NCBI GenBank assembly: GCA_963575745.1
Contig: CAUYUJ010009480.1
Coordinates: 306,747 to 370,746, forward strand
Reading direction: 5' to 3'
Length of the DNA: 64,000 bases
Source: Prorocentrum cordatum
Lineage: Eukaryota > Sar > Dinophyceae > Prorocentrales > Prorocentraceae
Numbering within the stretch: the stretch's first letter is position 1; each line of letters opens with the position of its first letter. Under the pieces are notes generated by a model. The model was given only the letters and a program-made list of their open reading frames with translations, was not told the DNA's origin and made no database searches. Made by a program: the position numbers and the translations under genes. Shown here piece after piece: positions 1 to 11,618 of this stretch.

Positions 1-317
1 CTGCGCGTGGCCGAATAGAACCAACGAGCGAAACAAACCCCAGATGTCGACCATATCATTTGGAAATCGCATTGTCCGTTCAGACCGTCTGTCAATGCGC
101 AATTCAATTACGCACCTGAGCTGCGTCAGAGCACCCACTTCCCAGCCCAGGGATAACGAAGCACAGCCCCGAGCCTGTTATGAACGAAAAATCCCGACGA
201 TCACCGGATGAGACCTCCCGCAGCAGATTTGAACAACATTGACGTCGTATCCCCGCGAGTTGCCACCACGTCGCACACTGGCGGTGCTCTCATAATTTTC
301 ACCACGGATACAGGAGA

Positions 318-498
318 GCCCAGAACCGAAGATGCATCGGCGATGCGGCTCGATGTGGAGCCCGACATTCTCCACGCCGACGTCGCCGATGCATCGGCGA
401 TGCATCGCCGATGCAGCGGCGATGCAGCGGCGATGCAGCGGCCATGCGGCGCGATCCTCCGACCCCACCTACCCGGATCCCATCTGGGAGGCCTACAG
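318..498 (+). repeat. Foldback element, family J, copy 1
   Basis: The same sequence returns in inverted orientation at 1689-1870. The right part (451-498) has the conserved GCGGCGCGATC core followed by a GACCCCACCT box and ends in GGGAGGCCTAC. The middle is a run of overlapping near-palindromes of the CATCGGCGATG / GCGATGCAGCGG type, longer here than in the other copy. The left arm is not recognisable, so this copy is truncated. The open frames across it, rich in HRRC motifs, are only translations of the repeat. Confidence 0.6.
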
Positions 499-844
499 TC
501 TCTGGCACAGCGAGGGCCCTGCAGACCTCGAGCGAGGTCGGCGGTGTGAGCTGCCCCGAAGAGCGCAACGCGCGACACGTACAGCGTGCTTTGGCTCGGA
601 GCTGAACGCGCAGACCGAAAGCGCAGGTCTGGCGCGACGCGTTCGCAAGAACGTGGGCCAGCACGTGCCAAGCCAACACGCAGCGTGATGACATTGACGT
701 TCTGAAGAGCGCTGCGTTCCACAACGGGCGTATCGGGGCAGCTAAGATCGTGACGACCCCTACGTTGGTTTCTGAAACCGCGAGAATTCTTCAAACTCGA
801 AAGATCCGCGTTTTTTCGACCGCCAGATCGTTCCATACAAGCCG
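499..844. other. Unassigned stretch
   Basis: No repeat family or convincing reading frame seen. Short open frames exist on both strands but show no family motif. Confidence 0.3.
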
Positions 845-1055
845 GTCGGAAGAAGTAGATAGAAACCTGAAGTAGGAAGGCGGGTAAAGTAGGTTGGGTT
901 CAGGCCCTCCGGTAGAAAAACAAACCACAGCCAAAGCATATCGATTCCTGAAGTGGGAAGGCGCTAGAAGTATTTTGGGATCTGGGCGTCCAAAAATACC
1001 TGCTTTCAACGACCGACTGGTATCCACCGATGCCAGGCCACCGGCGGCATTCAAC
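845..1055. repeat. Dispersed repeat, family T, copy 1
   Basis: Two successive units share a CTGAAGTAGGAAGGCG-like start (about 873 and 951). The second unit continues to TTCAACGACCGAC and a CCACCGGCGGC end. Both the start and the TTCAACGACCGAC end recur at 12002-12131, with a GGTCGG-AGAAGTAG lead-in common to both loci. Confidence 0.55.
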
Positions 1056-1188
1056 CCTTGAGCGCCCGCGCTGGGGGGCTGGGGTCGACGCCGCTCCGAC
1101 GCGCCACGCGAAACTGCCGTCTCCTCCGCAACCTCCCCTGTTGGACGCCCGAGAGGGGTACGGAAGATACAGTCAGCCCATCTGATAA

Positions 1189-1312
1189 AGATGCGCGGTA
1201 AGGATGCAAGGGCCTTGGAGGGCCATGTGAACGTTTTTTCGAACGAGGTTGGCCAGCGAAAGTTACCAAGGATTGGCCGAAGGGACAAGGATGCCAGCGT
1301 AGACTTGGAAAG
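1189..1312. repeat. Dispersed repeat, family U, copy 1
   Basis: Matches 57093-57217 over about 125 bp, including GAGGATGCAAGGGCCTTGG-like sequence near the start, a GGCCAACGGAAGTGGCCAAGGAT-type middle and an ACAAGGATGC-like end. The antisense translations of the two copies are also alike (LRPILGNFRWP here, PPRSILGHFRWP there). Both copies belong to the same spread repeat; whether it was ever coding is unknown. Confidence 0.6.
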
Positions 1313-1688
1313 CCACTCATCCTTACTGTGCGGGATGACTGTCTGGGCGCAGTGCCCAACAACGCAGGAGACAGGAGAGGGGAGGAGGCAGGACGAGCAG
1401 GAGGAGAAGGGAGGAGAGCAAGGAAGAAAGCTGGGGAGGAGGTTTGTCCCGATTGTGTCGGGGGCTCCCCCCCGAAATGTGGTGTAGCCTAGCCAGTTTG
1501 CCCCAGATGTGTGGACACCCCAAGTGGGTACGACAAAATGGGTACACTGCCCAACCACACATGTTGCCCCAAACCAACAGCGGCCGCCGTTGGGCAGGCG
1601 GCCTTCAGTCACAGAGGGACACAGGTCTGCGGCGGCACCGACAGCGAGTCCTGCTCAAAAGGGATAAGATTTGCTGTCGGCCGTTGTA
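1313..1688. other. Unassigned stretch with purine-rich patch
   Basis: A GGAGGAGCAGG-type purine-rich patch lies at about 1370-1440. The rest shows no repeat partner or gene that I recognise. Confidence 0.3.
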
Positions 1689-1870
1689 GAGGCCTCCTAG
1701 ATGGGATCGAAGTAGATGGGGTCGGAGGATCGCGCCGCATCGATACAGCGGCGATGCCTCGGCGACGCCGCCGTGGAGAACATCGGACTCCACATCGAGC
1801 CGCATCGCCGATGCAGCGGCCATGCGGCGCGATCTTCCGACCCCACCTGCTCCGACCCCACCTGCGAGGC
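1689..1870 (-). mobile_element. Foldback element, family J, copy 2
   Basis: Most complete J copy. The left arm (1689-1740, GAGGCCTCCTAGATGGGATC at its start) is the reverse complement of the right arm (about 1822-1870), both ending inward at the GCGCGATC / GATCGCGC core. The interior is the reverse complement of the 318-498 copy. Flanks contain similar AGAG-CCTC words that may be remnants of a target duplication. No coding capacity; it looks like a non-autonomous foldback transposon or introner-like element. Confidence 0.65.
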
Positions 1871-2016
1871 ACAGAGCCTCTGTGCCCCTTCCTTCCGCAC
1901 CGGTTCCGATCGCCCCGATCCCCTCCCAGTGCTCCGCGCGGGGGCGAGCCGACGCCGCCCCCGACGGCGCAGCACCGGCGCGCAGGAAGGCGCGCGCCCC
2001 GCAAGAACACCGCAAG

Positions 2017-2186
2017 GCCCAGGTCGGGCGTGTCCCCCTGCAGGGGGATCCTGGAGGAAAAAGGAACAATCGTTTAAAGAAAAGCAAGCATGATCAAACA
2101 CACATGGCCGAACAAGCGTCCCCTGACTACCCCTTGACTTGTTGAGAGCATTCCTCCTGCAGAGGGACATGCCCGACTTGACGCAG
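2017..2186 (+). mobile_element. Introner-like element, family A, copy 1
   Basis: Inverted termini: GTCGGGCGTGTCCCCCTGC on the left (from 2023), and on the right a sequence ending ATGCCCGACTTGA whose complement matches. Imperfect direct repeats flank it: CGCAAGGCC (2011-2019) and CGCAGGGCC (2182-2190). The repeats contain potential splice sites: CGCAAG followed by GC at 2017, and CGCAG ending at 2186. Removing 2017-2186 would be a GC-AG intron, and the + frame entering at 1822 stays open across the join. No protein family is recognised on either side, so an expressed intron here is only inferred. Confidence 0.65.
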
Positions 2187-2352
2187 GGCCGAGGAGAGGC
2201 AGGAGGCGGACGCCCCGCGCGCGGTCGCACGCGCGCGGGGCGGGCGGAGCAGCGCTCTTGGCGCTCTTGCGCCTCCTTCTCTCGCCGGATCCTGTCTTCC
2301 TCGACCTTTCGCTGCCAGACCTCGGGGGTTCCAGGGCACGGCGCCGCGGCGG

Positions 2353-2440
2353 CCAGGGAGAGAGGGCGAGAGAGAGAGAGAGGAACACCAACAAAAAGGG
2401 AGAGAGAGAAGGAGAGAGAGATACAGAGAGAGAGACAGAC

Positions 2441-2472
<32 letters not shown>

Positions 2473-2482
2473 AGAGACATAC
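2353..2482. repeat. GA-rich microsatellite
   Basis: Imperfect (GA)n with AAAG interruptions, passing into (CA)n at 2478-2508. It generates RERERE and SLSLSL translations. On the - strand just beside it (about 2230-2335) there is a short charged stretch, EVWQRKVEEDRIRREKEAQE, the most protein-like sequence here, but it has no recognisable family. Confidence 0.85.
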
Positions 2483-2529
2483 ATACACACACACAAACAC
2501 ACACACAGAGACAGAAACTGAGAGAGACC

Positions 2530-3267
2530 CAAAGTGATACAGGATCTAAGACACAGACAGACTGGACTCACACCTGGAGTGCCGAAGTCGTCTTGGCGGG
2601 CAAGAGCATTGCTGAATTACCCTCCACAAAAAAAGAGGTTGGGGGCTGGATGCGTTGCCCCAGAATGGAGACAAAACAGAGGCAAGGACAGAGAGAAAGA
2701 GAGGGAGCGAGAGAAAGGGGCCGTCTCATCATCCGCCTTTCTGATCGCCGCTCTTACCCATCCTTTTCTTTCTCATCCGTATCGCTTAGTCTCGGTTGGA
2801 ATACACTCGGGTACAAGTGAAGCCAGAGACTCGAAGAGCACACCACTTCCGTTGAACGTATTGTAAGAGCGGACGCGCGCCAATCCAACGCGTGGCTGAC
2901 TTGAGTCACCTTCTTCTTTCCCCGCGCGCGCGCCATGGCTGCGAAAAGCCCGCGCCGTGCGCCCTCTGCACAACCGCAACCCAAGCCGCTCAGCAAGGGC
3001 CCCCAAAAGGCCGCCGTAACGGATCGACAGGATACCTAAGTCAGTCGAAAAGGATGCCTGCGTCACCGCACTCCCGAGCAGTGGCGGCGTCGACCGGGCA
3101 GTCGCTGCACACAACAAACTGGCACACAAACATCAGACCGATCTTGAAAACAGTTACCAAAAAACACCGCTCCGAGCGCAACCTCAGGGGCGAAATGGTG
3201 AAATTGTGAGAGGATAAACAACATCACGCACAAGTCGGGTTCCAGCCGCGACTCATCATGGTTCGCG
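2530..3267. other. Unassigned stretch
   Basis: No repeat copy, gene family or RNA gene identified. Short open frames on both strands are unconvincing. Confidence 0.3.
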
Positions 3268-3969
3268 GTGTTCGCCGACGCCCACGGGTGCAACGGCATC
3301 TCCCCACTCATCAGCCTGGCTGCACAGAGCTGGGATGCCCTGTTCGCCCCCGCTCCCACCAGGGCGGAGGACGGGACATCATACACCAGCAGCATCTCCG
3401 TTCACTCGCTGGAAGAAGGTAGCCGCCTCCTGCAACATATCCGTCGACAGGACAGACCCATCGCACAGGCCGTCCTGGGGCCGATCAACTCTGATACCCG
3501 GGGCAAGGTCCTTTGCCCTGTCCTCCGCCGGACGGCAAAGGCTACCAAACCCAAGCCAGGACGCATGAACGGGGCTATCTACCAACTGGGCCGCACCGAG
3601 GACAACTGCCTCCAAGACGTTGCACAGGCTACCCTCGACCCAACTGGCGGCGTTATCTGGATCCGCGGCGCTGCATGTGAAGCCGACGCTAGCGTGGCCA
3701 AGCCAGCGTTTGAGGACCCCTTCACCGCCCAGTTCTCTCGCGCCGACCCCATCAAAAGCACCCGCGTACAAGGCGGCGCAGCAACGGCACAGCAGAAGGC
3801 CAAAGAGTGCCACAAGGCAGGCAAGCGCGACAGCGCGCGGCAACAACTGGACGATGTTCTCACAGACGCCTTCGCGGCCATCTTCACCTCCCACGCCCGC
3901 GCCGTCCAAGCCCAAGGGCCATGGAGCTCCTGGGGCGACAGGGAAGGGGTGCAGGTCAACGCAAACTGA
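3268..3969 (+). pseudogene. Possible N-terminal part of a retroelement protein
   Basis: A 234-codon frame beginning at GTG rather than ATG and ending with TGA at 3967. Composition is protein-like, with a C-terminal segment of helical character (QQKAKECHKAGKRDSARQQL, then DVLTDAFAAIF). I do not recognise the family. Segments like this occur ahead of the endonuclease/reverse-transcriptase region in dinoflagellate LINE-type elements, and an RNase H-like remnant lies 3.6 kb downstream on the same strand, so I infer a decayed retroelement. A long antisense frame (3379-4152) overlaps it. The missing ATG and the following inverted-repeat element argue against an intact gene. Confidence 0.35.
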
Positions 3970-4011
3970 CGGCCACCTGGGGAGTCGAGCCAGCGGACCT
4001 TCCCTCGGCTG

Positions 4012-4184
4012 CACGTGAGAGTGACCCTGGGCAAGGGTGACCTTTGGTGCGCGGCTGTTTTTTGGGGGGGCGAGGAGGCCAAACACAAGCGCGCAAGACG
4101 CTACTATCGCAACGAGCGCGGCGATCGGGGGACCCCGATGAGCGCGCACCAAAGGTCACTCCGGCGAAGGGTCACTCTTACGTG
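4012..4184. mobile_element. MITE-like element, family P, copy 1
   Basis: Terminal inverted repeats of 41 bp: 4012-4052 begins CACGTGAGAGTGACCC, and 4144-4184 is its inverted copy with about 35 of 41 positions matching. The enclosed 91 bp are non-coding. The right half recurs at 41208-41277. I could not identify a convincing target-site duplication. Confidence 0.75.
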
Positions 4185-4292
4185 TAGTCGAGTTCCCACG
4201 CTCCTGCCCACGTCCGGACGAGGCGGCATCCGGTCCGACGTCGGCTATCACGGTGCCAAGGGGACGTCGCCCAGCGATCACAGCGGGCCACG

Positions 4293-5795
4293 ATGCCCAG
4301 ACGGCCACCAGAGCACGCTCCAGGAAGAGCGCGCGAGCTCCCACAGGCACGGCTCCCACGGCGCCGTCCGCGCGGACAAACACGCGGGCATCCGCGTCCA
4401 CACTGGCGCCGCCGAGGCCGCTCGAACTCGGCGGCGCCGATGCCGCACTCGCCGGCGCCAGGTGCCGCATCGCGGGCGTCGAGGCACAGAGCGCCGCGAG
4501 AACTCGAATCGCCAACACCCTCACGTCCACCAAATGGCACTGAGAAGCGCCACGCGCAGCATGGGACAGAACCGCGCAGGGTGACTTCGCCATCCCCAGC
4601 GCGGCCGCGCCGCCACCAAACACCACTGTGTATGACAATGTCCAAGGATCCCCCCCCTCCCCTGCGCCATCGTCGAGATCGAGCCCCCCGCCAGGAGCAC
4701 CCCCCCCGCAAGGGCCCATCGAAACGGTCGCCTCACAAGAGGCACTCGCTGCGGGAGGGCGCCCGCGGCGGGCGCGCCACCCAGGTGGGCCAGGCGCCTG
4801 CGCCTCGCCACCGTCCTCCTCCTCCTCCTCCTCCTCCTCCTCCTCCTCCTCCTCCTCCTCCTCCTCCTCCTCCTCCACGCCAGCGCCGTCACCAGGCCGT
4901 ATCTGCAAGACCTACTGACGCCGCCGCCGAGCCGTCTCAAAGCGTCAGCCCCCCGAGTCGCCCCGCCGCCTGGAAAGAGACAGCGCGGCAACAGCGCCGA
5001 GGAGACAAACCCGCGCTCGGGCGGCGCAGCCGGGCAGGCCGCGGAACCTGCAGCAGGAGAGCCAAAGGCCAGCCTAGAAGAGGTACCACTGGCCCTGCGA
5101 CGCGAAGAGGACTGCAGCGTGGCGGAGAAGCGCACAAAACCCGAGGGCACCAAATTCCCCCTCCAACGTCGCCCAAAGGTCGATCCGAGCCGCCAGGCAA
5201 CGAGAGAGCCTCCGAGGACGATTGGCCACCGAGCCAAACGTCCAAGGGATCCCAGGCCAAACCGACGTTCCGGGGCCTGAAAGCTGGCCGCCAGCGGCTG
5301 GCCGACACGGCCAGGCGCCTCGAAGCCACAATGACCAGCGCGGCCACCATCCGAGCCGCCCTGGCCCAGCAATTCGGCCAGTTTGAGCATGGGATCCCCT
5401 TGTTGCAACTGGAGCAGGCAAGTCTCGACGCGGATCTCAGAGCCTCCAGGCCCCAAAAGGCCCCGCTGGTGTTGCCGGCCCAGGCCCAAGCGGCCCGATC
5501 CCACCTGTGCCCTGGCGCCCAGCCACCAGCCCCCCTGCTGGGACAGAGACGCGAGACCACCAATGGGGAGGCAGAGCTGCAGCCAGTTGGAGGGGCAGAG
5601 CAGGGATGCGACCCGACGGGCATGCCACCCCGCCGGTCTCGGCCCGAGGCACCGCAGGGGCCGTACTGTAGGGGCCTCGACGGGCCCTCCTCTCCCCATC
5701 GAGGTAATACTCACCGAACGCTATTGGACACATGTCGCGCGCTTGTGCATGGGGTAGGAAAGGCTGGGTGCGCTATAACACTTGGCGCGCTATAA
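4293..5795 (+). pseudogene. Open frame with coiled-coil-like segment
   Basis: A 500-codon frame, but most of it is low-complexity Arg/Pro sequence, including a poly-Pro run encoded by the TCC array at 4811-4876. Only about 5270-5630 looks like protein: a helical stretch (LKAGRQRLADTARRLEATM, then IRAALAQQFGQFEHG and LLQLEQASLDADLRA). Its position between the 3.3-kb frame and the 7.5-kb RNase H remnant, on the same strand, fits the coiled-coil region of a LINE-type element. The long antisense frame over the same bases has no recognisable domain. Confidence 0.3.
4811..4876. repeat. TCC microsatellite
   Basis: Essentially pure (TCC)n of about 22 units. Confidence 0.95.
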
Positions 5796-5950
5796 GCACT
5801 GCTTCTCTGGCTTCCACTATCGCGCAGAAGGCTCCTGGCGCTCCCAGCTCGCACCTGCTCGCATTCGGCTCCGCAGCGCCTGCCCGGCACGCCGCGCACG
5901 CGAGGGCGCCGCCATTGGGGTGGGCGTCATCGTGTGCCTCGGCCGCATAG

Positions 5951-6567
5951 AAATCTTCGCCCACGCCCCAAATCGCCTTCTGCAGCCTTCTTCTACATGA
6001 TCTCGAGACATGGGCACGAGCCTCGACGCCCAACGGCCCCCCCCCCCACACGGCTCTGCCGGCGAGCAGACAAGGGGAAGAGGCAATCCTACTTCTTTCG
6101 CCTGAGCTGCTGGCAAGCAGCACCAAGCTGCCACTTCGGCCGCACACAAGCCACTCGCTCATGCGACGAACACCCGCAACACACACACACAATTGCCATA
6201 CAGGGCGCTGCTACCTCGCCAAGGCCACGGGAAGCGTTGACGGTCCACCAAGACCTGCCAACATCAGCCAGTCTGGAGGATTTACCGCCGTGTCACGGGA
6301 CGTCCACCAGCTTCAGAAACGAGGAAGAACCCACGTCAAGGGCCGTGGATCTCTGGTCAGCCCCGCGCCAGCCGAGCAACGCAACATGAAGGGCATTCAC
6401 CTGCGCGCCGCCGTGCACGATGTGCGCGCAGGCATCCCCGCCAGGCTATCGAACTAGGTGCCATCGCCGAACGGGAAGCGCTGCTCTGGCTGAGAAGGCA
6501 AGCGCGGGGAAACACCAGTCTCGACGCCAAAGCCAACGAGCTGCGACAGCATGAGCAAGCCTTTCGG
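5951..6567 (+). pseudogene. Retroelement coding remnant, possibly endonuclease
   Basis: One frame is open from 5951 to a stop at 6457 and contains GEEAILLLSPELLASSTKL, which resembles a beta-strand/loop of the apurinic-type endonuclease of dinoflagellate LINEs. Another frame takes over near 6400 with a charged helical stretch (IELGAIAEREALLWLRR, then SLDAKANELRQHEQAFRRW) and runs into the B element at 6569. The switch of frames implies at least one indel. Catalytic residues are not identifiable, so the endonuclease assignment is a weak inference. Confidence 0.3.
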
Positions 6568-6568
6568 C

Positions 6569-6898
6569 GGTGGACACACCTCCCTTTAGCAGACCTCCCC
6601 TTGGTGAAAGCGGCCAGGGACCGAGACCGACGGACCTGGACCCGCAAAAATGACGGCCGCGACGCCCTCTCGCAAACCGAAAACGGCCAATTCCTTGATC
6701 GACGTGTCAGGGTAGGAGTGAAGGGGCCCTGGGACACACAAATAAATACACACAAATAAAGATATTCCCCATATTTCCCCAGATGTTCTGGGCTTCTGTC
6801 TTCCCCCCCCGACTTCCCATATTTTCCTACATTTTCCTGGGAATCGACGATTCATTGTGTCGGTGTGTTTTTCCCCCCCTGAAGGAGGTCTGTCCACC
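6569..6898 (+). mobile_element. Family B element, copy 1, split by a C element
   Basis: Matches 54395-54555: GGTGG start, CCTCCCTTTA, then GGACCCGCAAAAACGACGG-like and GCGACGCCCTCTCGC boxes, then CGACGTGTCAGGGTAGGAG. At that point (about 6719) the match breaks and a family C element begins. After it, from 6884, the missing end of B resumes as GGAGGTCTGTCCACC. The ends are an imperfect inverted repeat (GGTGG... and ...CCACC). No coding capacity is evident. Confidence 0.75.
6732..6879 (+). mobile_element. Introner-like element, family C, copy 1 (nested in B)
   Basis: About 150 bp: starts GGGACACACAAATAAATAC, has a GGGCTTCTGTCTTCCCCCCC box and an AATCGACGATT palindrome, and ends in a GTGTTTTTCCCC tract. 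The same order of motifs occurs at 31374-31526 and 62909-63053. Flanked by TGAAGGGGCCCTG (6719-6731) and TGAAGGAGGTCTG (6880-6892), 10 of 13 identical, consistent with a target duplication. It interrupts the B element. Confidence 0.75.
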
Positions 6899-7017
6899 CC
6901 CTGAAGGAGGCCCCGTGGGCAGACCTCGGCGAGCCATGGCCCGACTCGCGTGGAGCCGGCCAGCACCCGGCACGATGTGCCGACGCCTGGGGCCCCCTTT
7001 CCAGCGGGGCTTTTGTT

Positions 7018-7177
7018 AAGCCGGGCGTGTCCCCCTAAAGGGGGATTCTCGGCAACAAAAAAAAAGAATACTCAAAGAATGCTCAAAAATGGTTTTTAAA
7101 AAACTCAAAAATCGTCCCCGAACTATTTCTCAACTATCTTTGAACATTCCCCCAGTAGAGGGACAGGCCCGATTTAT
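7018..7177 (+). mobile_element. Introner-like element, family A, copy 2
   Basis: Left terminus AAGCCGGGCGTGTCCCCCTAA with its inverted counterpart ending GGGACAGGCCCGATTTAT. The interior is A-rich with short inverted words, as in the other A copies. Direct repeats flank it: GGCTTTTGTT (7008-7017) and GGCTTTTGCT (7178-7187), 9 of 10 identical. The left repeat supplies a possible GT donor, but the right one has no AG, so splicing at the repeat is not supported here. It lies about 120 bp after the B/C composite. Confidence 0.8.
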
Positions 7178-7527
7178 GGCTTTTGCTCACGCATATGATC
7201 CGTGCGTCACAGAAATCATCTCTTGCGGCGCATCCCGAACGCCGCCGCGGCGGTCAAACGGAGTCTCGACTACTTCGCCAACGCGTGGCTTCTCATAACG
7301 AAAGGCAAGGCCAAACGCACCGCTCGGCAATTTGGCCCCCCTTGCAACTACCCCTGCGGGGGCGACCACACCCAGCAGAGGAAAGTCGAGGCCGACATCT
7401 CTGCCGGCCTGTTTCTCTGCGCAGATGGTGCAGCCGAAAAGAGGAGAACCTGGCGCACACCGTCTAAAGAAAGGCCGCGCAAGGAATCCGAAAGGACTGC
7501 CCCAAAAACCAGAATCACCGAGCAGAC

Positions 7528-8107
7528 ATGGCGAGACCAGCCGCCGCCACTGGATCCTGCGGGCCTCTTGAAGAGGACCCCCAGCTCCGCGATCTCCAAA
7601 TTGCCCTCGCCGAGAATAGACTCCCGCAGCCCGTTCCGCGACCGTCACTGGATGGCCCCGGCGATGGCGCCCGCGAGGAGTATGCCGACGCCGGAGCCCG
7701 GCGGGCGCGTGCTGCCACCGATGGGGCCTGCTCACACCCGGCCCGCCAGGGCGGATTTCGGGGGGCCTGGATCACCGGTGCGGCGCGGTCCGCAGAACGC
7801 CGAGACTCCGGCCTTGCTCCGTCTCGTCGCCACGGCTGAGCGGCCCGCACACCGTCTCGTTGGCAACCGGGCTGTCGACGACGGGTTCGAGGGCGTCCTC
7901 AGCGGGAAGCCACCGCAACACCTGAGTGCCCAGACCGACCTTTGGCAGAAGACCCGCCGCGCCCTCCAGCCCAAGCCAGACATGTTCAAAGTCCAGAAGA
8001 TAGAAAGCCACCTGGGTGAGCAAGGCATCGACGAGGGGCCTATCGCGCCGATTGCGGCGGTCTTCAACCGCCACGCTGATGACTTCGCCGAGTCTGGCAC
8101 GGCCTGA
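7528..8107 (+). pseudogene. RNase H-like domain of a retroelement, frameshifted
   Basis: The first frame (7528-7839) carries the strand-1 motif ATDGACSHPARQGG with the expected catalytic Asp at 7720. A second frame continues the domain to the TGA at 8105: VGNRAVDDGFEG (degenerate form of the SDNxxVVxGF motif), a helical segment DLWQKTRRALQ, then FKVQKIESHLGEQ and the C-terminal NRHADDFAESGTA, where the last acidic residue is expected. The order of motifs is that of the RNase H domain at the end of dinoflagellate LINE polyproteins. At least one frameshift (about 7800) and substitution of the middle Asp-Asn motif mean it is inactive. No reverse transcriptase is visible upstream, so that part is deleted or too decayed. 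Confidence 0.55.
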
Positions 8108-9380
8108 TCGACGCTGCGAAATGGCGACAGGAGTTCGTGGCCGTCCTTCACTCCACGGCTGTCGCTATTTATGATTGGCGTCACCAAACGCTTCCCCTGC
8201 CAGACAGACGAACGGGCTACTCAAGGGCTGTGCTCAGCAAGACGAAGCCACACCCTGGTACACTTGGCCAAGGAGGAGGCAATGAGCCACCAAGCTCACA
8301 AGGCGACCCCGTTGACCTCGACGGTCCCCCTAGGCCAGAGCACTTCGATAACCTCGACGAAGCGTGGACGGGCCTGCTCGACGACTTCGAGACTGCGAGG
8401 AAGAAGACCTGCTAGTGTCTGGCGCCTCCTTGAACGAAGACGAAAGCAACGATACCGCCCCTGCCCAAAACCACAGCCGAAACGGCCACAGCGAACACGG
8501 TGATCATCACCACGACGTGAGCCAGCCGTGACTCTCCAGAACGGCCACGTGCAAGCCGCCCACGGCTGGCAGGATCAGGAGTCGCCGACAGCTCCCCTCA
8601 CCACCAGGCCAGCTCCCCCTCTCGCCGGGGTCTGGGGAGCAGGGAACCGTCAGCGACCGCCGTCGGAACAGGGACCCAGAAATCAGACCGTGGGCAATCC
8701 CTCGCGCAGCATCTCCCAGCGGACAGCTGGCAGCCAGGGGGGCGACCGCAAAGCGGTCCTCATCGCTGTCGTCAACGCGCTGCATCAGCAGGCCAACCGC
8801 CTTGCCCAAGCACTCCAGCACATCCAGGAACAGTCAGCGCACATGCTCTTGACATCGCTCGGACGTACATTCCCCGCGCATGTGTCGGATTCGGTGTTTT
8901 GTGGGGGGGAGGGGGAAGATGGTCCAGGATGCTCCTCGATGGGCCTCGCCGAGAAAAAATGCACACGTCCGAGCGATGCCAAGTGCTTGACAGGTCCCAC
9001 CGAACAAGAGCGGCCTGGGGCGGCCTCCAGCAGGCCTCCCGACTTGCCGCCTCCCTCGGGGCGTCCCTCCAGGACAACCTCCGGGCTCTCCTTGCTGCTC
9101 AGCGCGCTGCACACCAGTGCTAGCGCCCCTCCTCTCCCAAGGAGCTCCGCGACACCTGGTTCATGTTCCTTTGCCCTCCTATTCGGCCGCCGGGTAGGGA
9201 GCCGCGAGGCGGCGCCGCCACGGTTTGGGCGCCGCGCCACGCATGCCAGAGCGTCATGTGCAGCGAGCGTCTCTCTGTCCGCGGTTGTGCAGAAAGGGGC
9301 GAGGCCCGCCCGTATGGCCGCTTCCCGCCTCTGCTTCCCACTCGAGGATCCCACAGTTCGCGCCAGGGGGAGGGAAGAAT
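8108..9380. other. Unassigned stretch downstream of the RNase H remnant
   Basis: Fragments of protein-like sequence occur on the + strand, for example PRPEHFDNLDEAWTGLLDDF at about 8326-8385 and LQQASRLAASLGASLQDNL near 9026-9082, in frames broken by stops. They may be further debris of the same retroelement. No family motif is visible. Confidence 0.25.
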
Positions 9381-9552
9381 GGGGGCCCGACCACGAGAAA
9401 CCTTCCCCTATGAAGCCCAACCCTGAGACCCCAGGACCCCCCAGGACGTCCAAAGATTCTTGGTGTGGGCACGGCACGCTCTCTGTGACAAAACCATCGG
9501 AGCACAAGAAACCCAGGGCACCCCGGAGGCAAGCAGGGTGCTTCTTGGCCCT
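9381..9552 (+). mobile_element. Family D element, copy 1 (degraded)
   Basis: Shares with 12950-13130 and 57227-57405 the sequence blocks AAGCCCAACCCTGAGACCCC, AACCATCG, AAACCCAGGGCACCC and GGAGGCAAGCAGGGTG in order. The right end runs directly into the pyrimidine array at 9549, so its terminal repeat is missing. Confidence 0.65.
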
Positions 9553-9618
9553 CCTCCTCCTCCTCCTTCTCCTCCTCCTCCTTCTCCTCCTTCTCCTCCT
9601 CCTTCTCCTCCTCCTCCA
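9549..9618. repeat. CTC/CTT microsatellite
   Basis: Imperfect (CTC)n with periodic CTT, abutting the D element. Confidence 0.9.
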
Positions 9619-9835
9619 TGGGCCTCCCCTGTAGTCTCCCCACCCCTGCTGGCACAAGCGGCACGTCCCGACACACGGGGTGGGCGCGGCGGCGCCAGTA
9701 CCCCGCTCGCAGAGACGGACACTCCGCCCGAACTGTTGCGATCTCTTCCGCATCGCGTCTCCTCACGTTCTTCAATCCTCGCACCGCCTACTCCTCTCAT
9801 TCCTCCTGCCGCGCCCCCTACGTTCCTCTTCCTCC

Positions 9836-9893
9836 TCCCTCCTCCTCCTCCTCCTCCTCCTCCTCCTCCTCCTCCTCCTCCTCTTCCTCCTCC
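9836..9893. repeat. TCC microsatellite
   Basis: Almost pure (TCC)n, a few bases upstream of the long ATC array. Confidence 0.95.
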
Positions 9894-9905
9894 TCATCCT
9901 CGCCG

Positions 9906-11028
<1,123 letters not shown>

Positions 11029-11138
11029 TCCTTGTCGCTTCTCTTTCCTCCGTAGTGCGAAGAATATAAGATGCAGCGCATTGTGCAAATAAAGGGGGGA
11101 CAAGAAATATGCATGCCAGGTGAAATGCGGAGATGGCT

Positions 11139-11172
<34 letters not shown>

Positions 11173-11550
11173 TACACGCAATCCAGGAGCATCTCGTCGG
11201 ACCTCCTCTCTTCTCATACGGGCCTCTTCCCACTTCCTGCGCTGCTCCTGACGAGGCATCGCATCAACGTGCCGCAATGCTCCGAGCAAGGCTCAGGTCA
11301 CACGGAGCGATAACATGTGTGCAGATGTGTCAAGGGACTTGTCGCCTCGATCTCGCGTCAGCGCCCCGGTCTTGCCCGGCTCTGGCAAGGGCCTGCCGTT
11401 CGCACGCTGCTCCCACTCGTCCTCCCTCACGTCTGCCTGCCCCGTGAGTTCTCACGCAGCGCGGGCCTCCTATGTGACGCGCAGTCGTGCCACCGCCTGG
11501 AAGTGGGTCCCCCCCGATGGGCTCCGGGTGGTGGTGGTCTCTGTTTCGCC
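11029..11550. other. Unassigned stretch with short GA array
   Basis: Contains (GA)n at about 11139-11172. Nothing else recognisable. Confidence 0.3.
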
Positions 11551-11551
11551 C

Positions 11552-11576
11552 CTTCCTCCTCCTCCTCCTCCCCCTC

Positions 11577-11618
<42 letters not shown>

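Noticed and set aside
4521-5714. 397-codon - frame across 4.5-5.7 kb
   Set aside because: No domain; contains poly-Arg from the TCC array, and the + strand carries the more protein-like helical segment.
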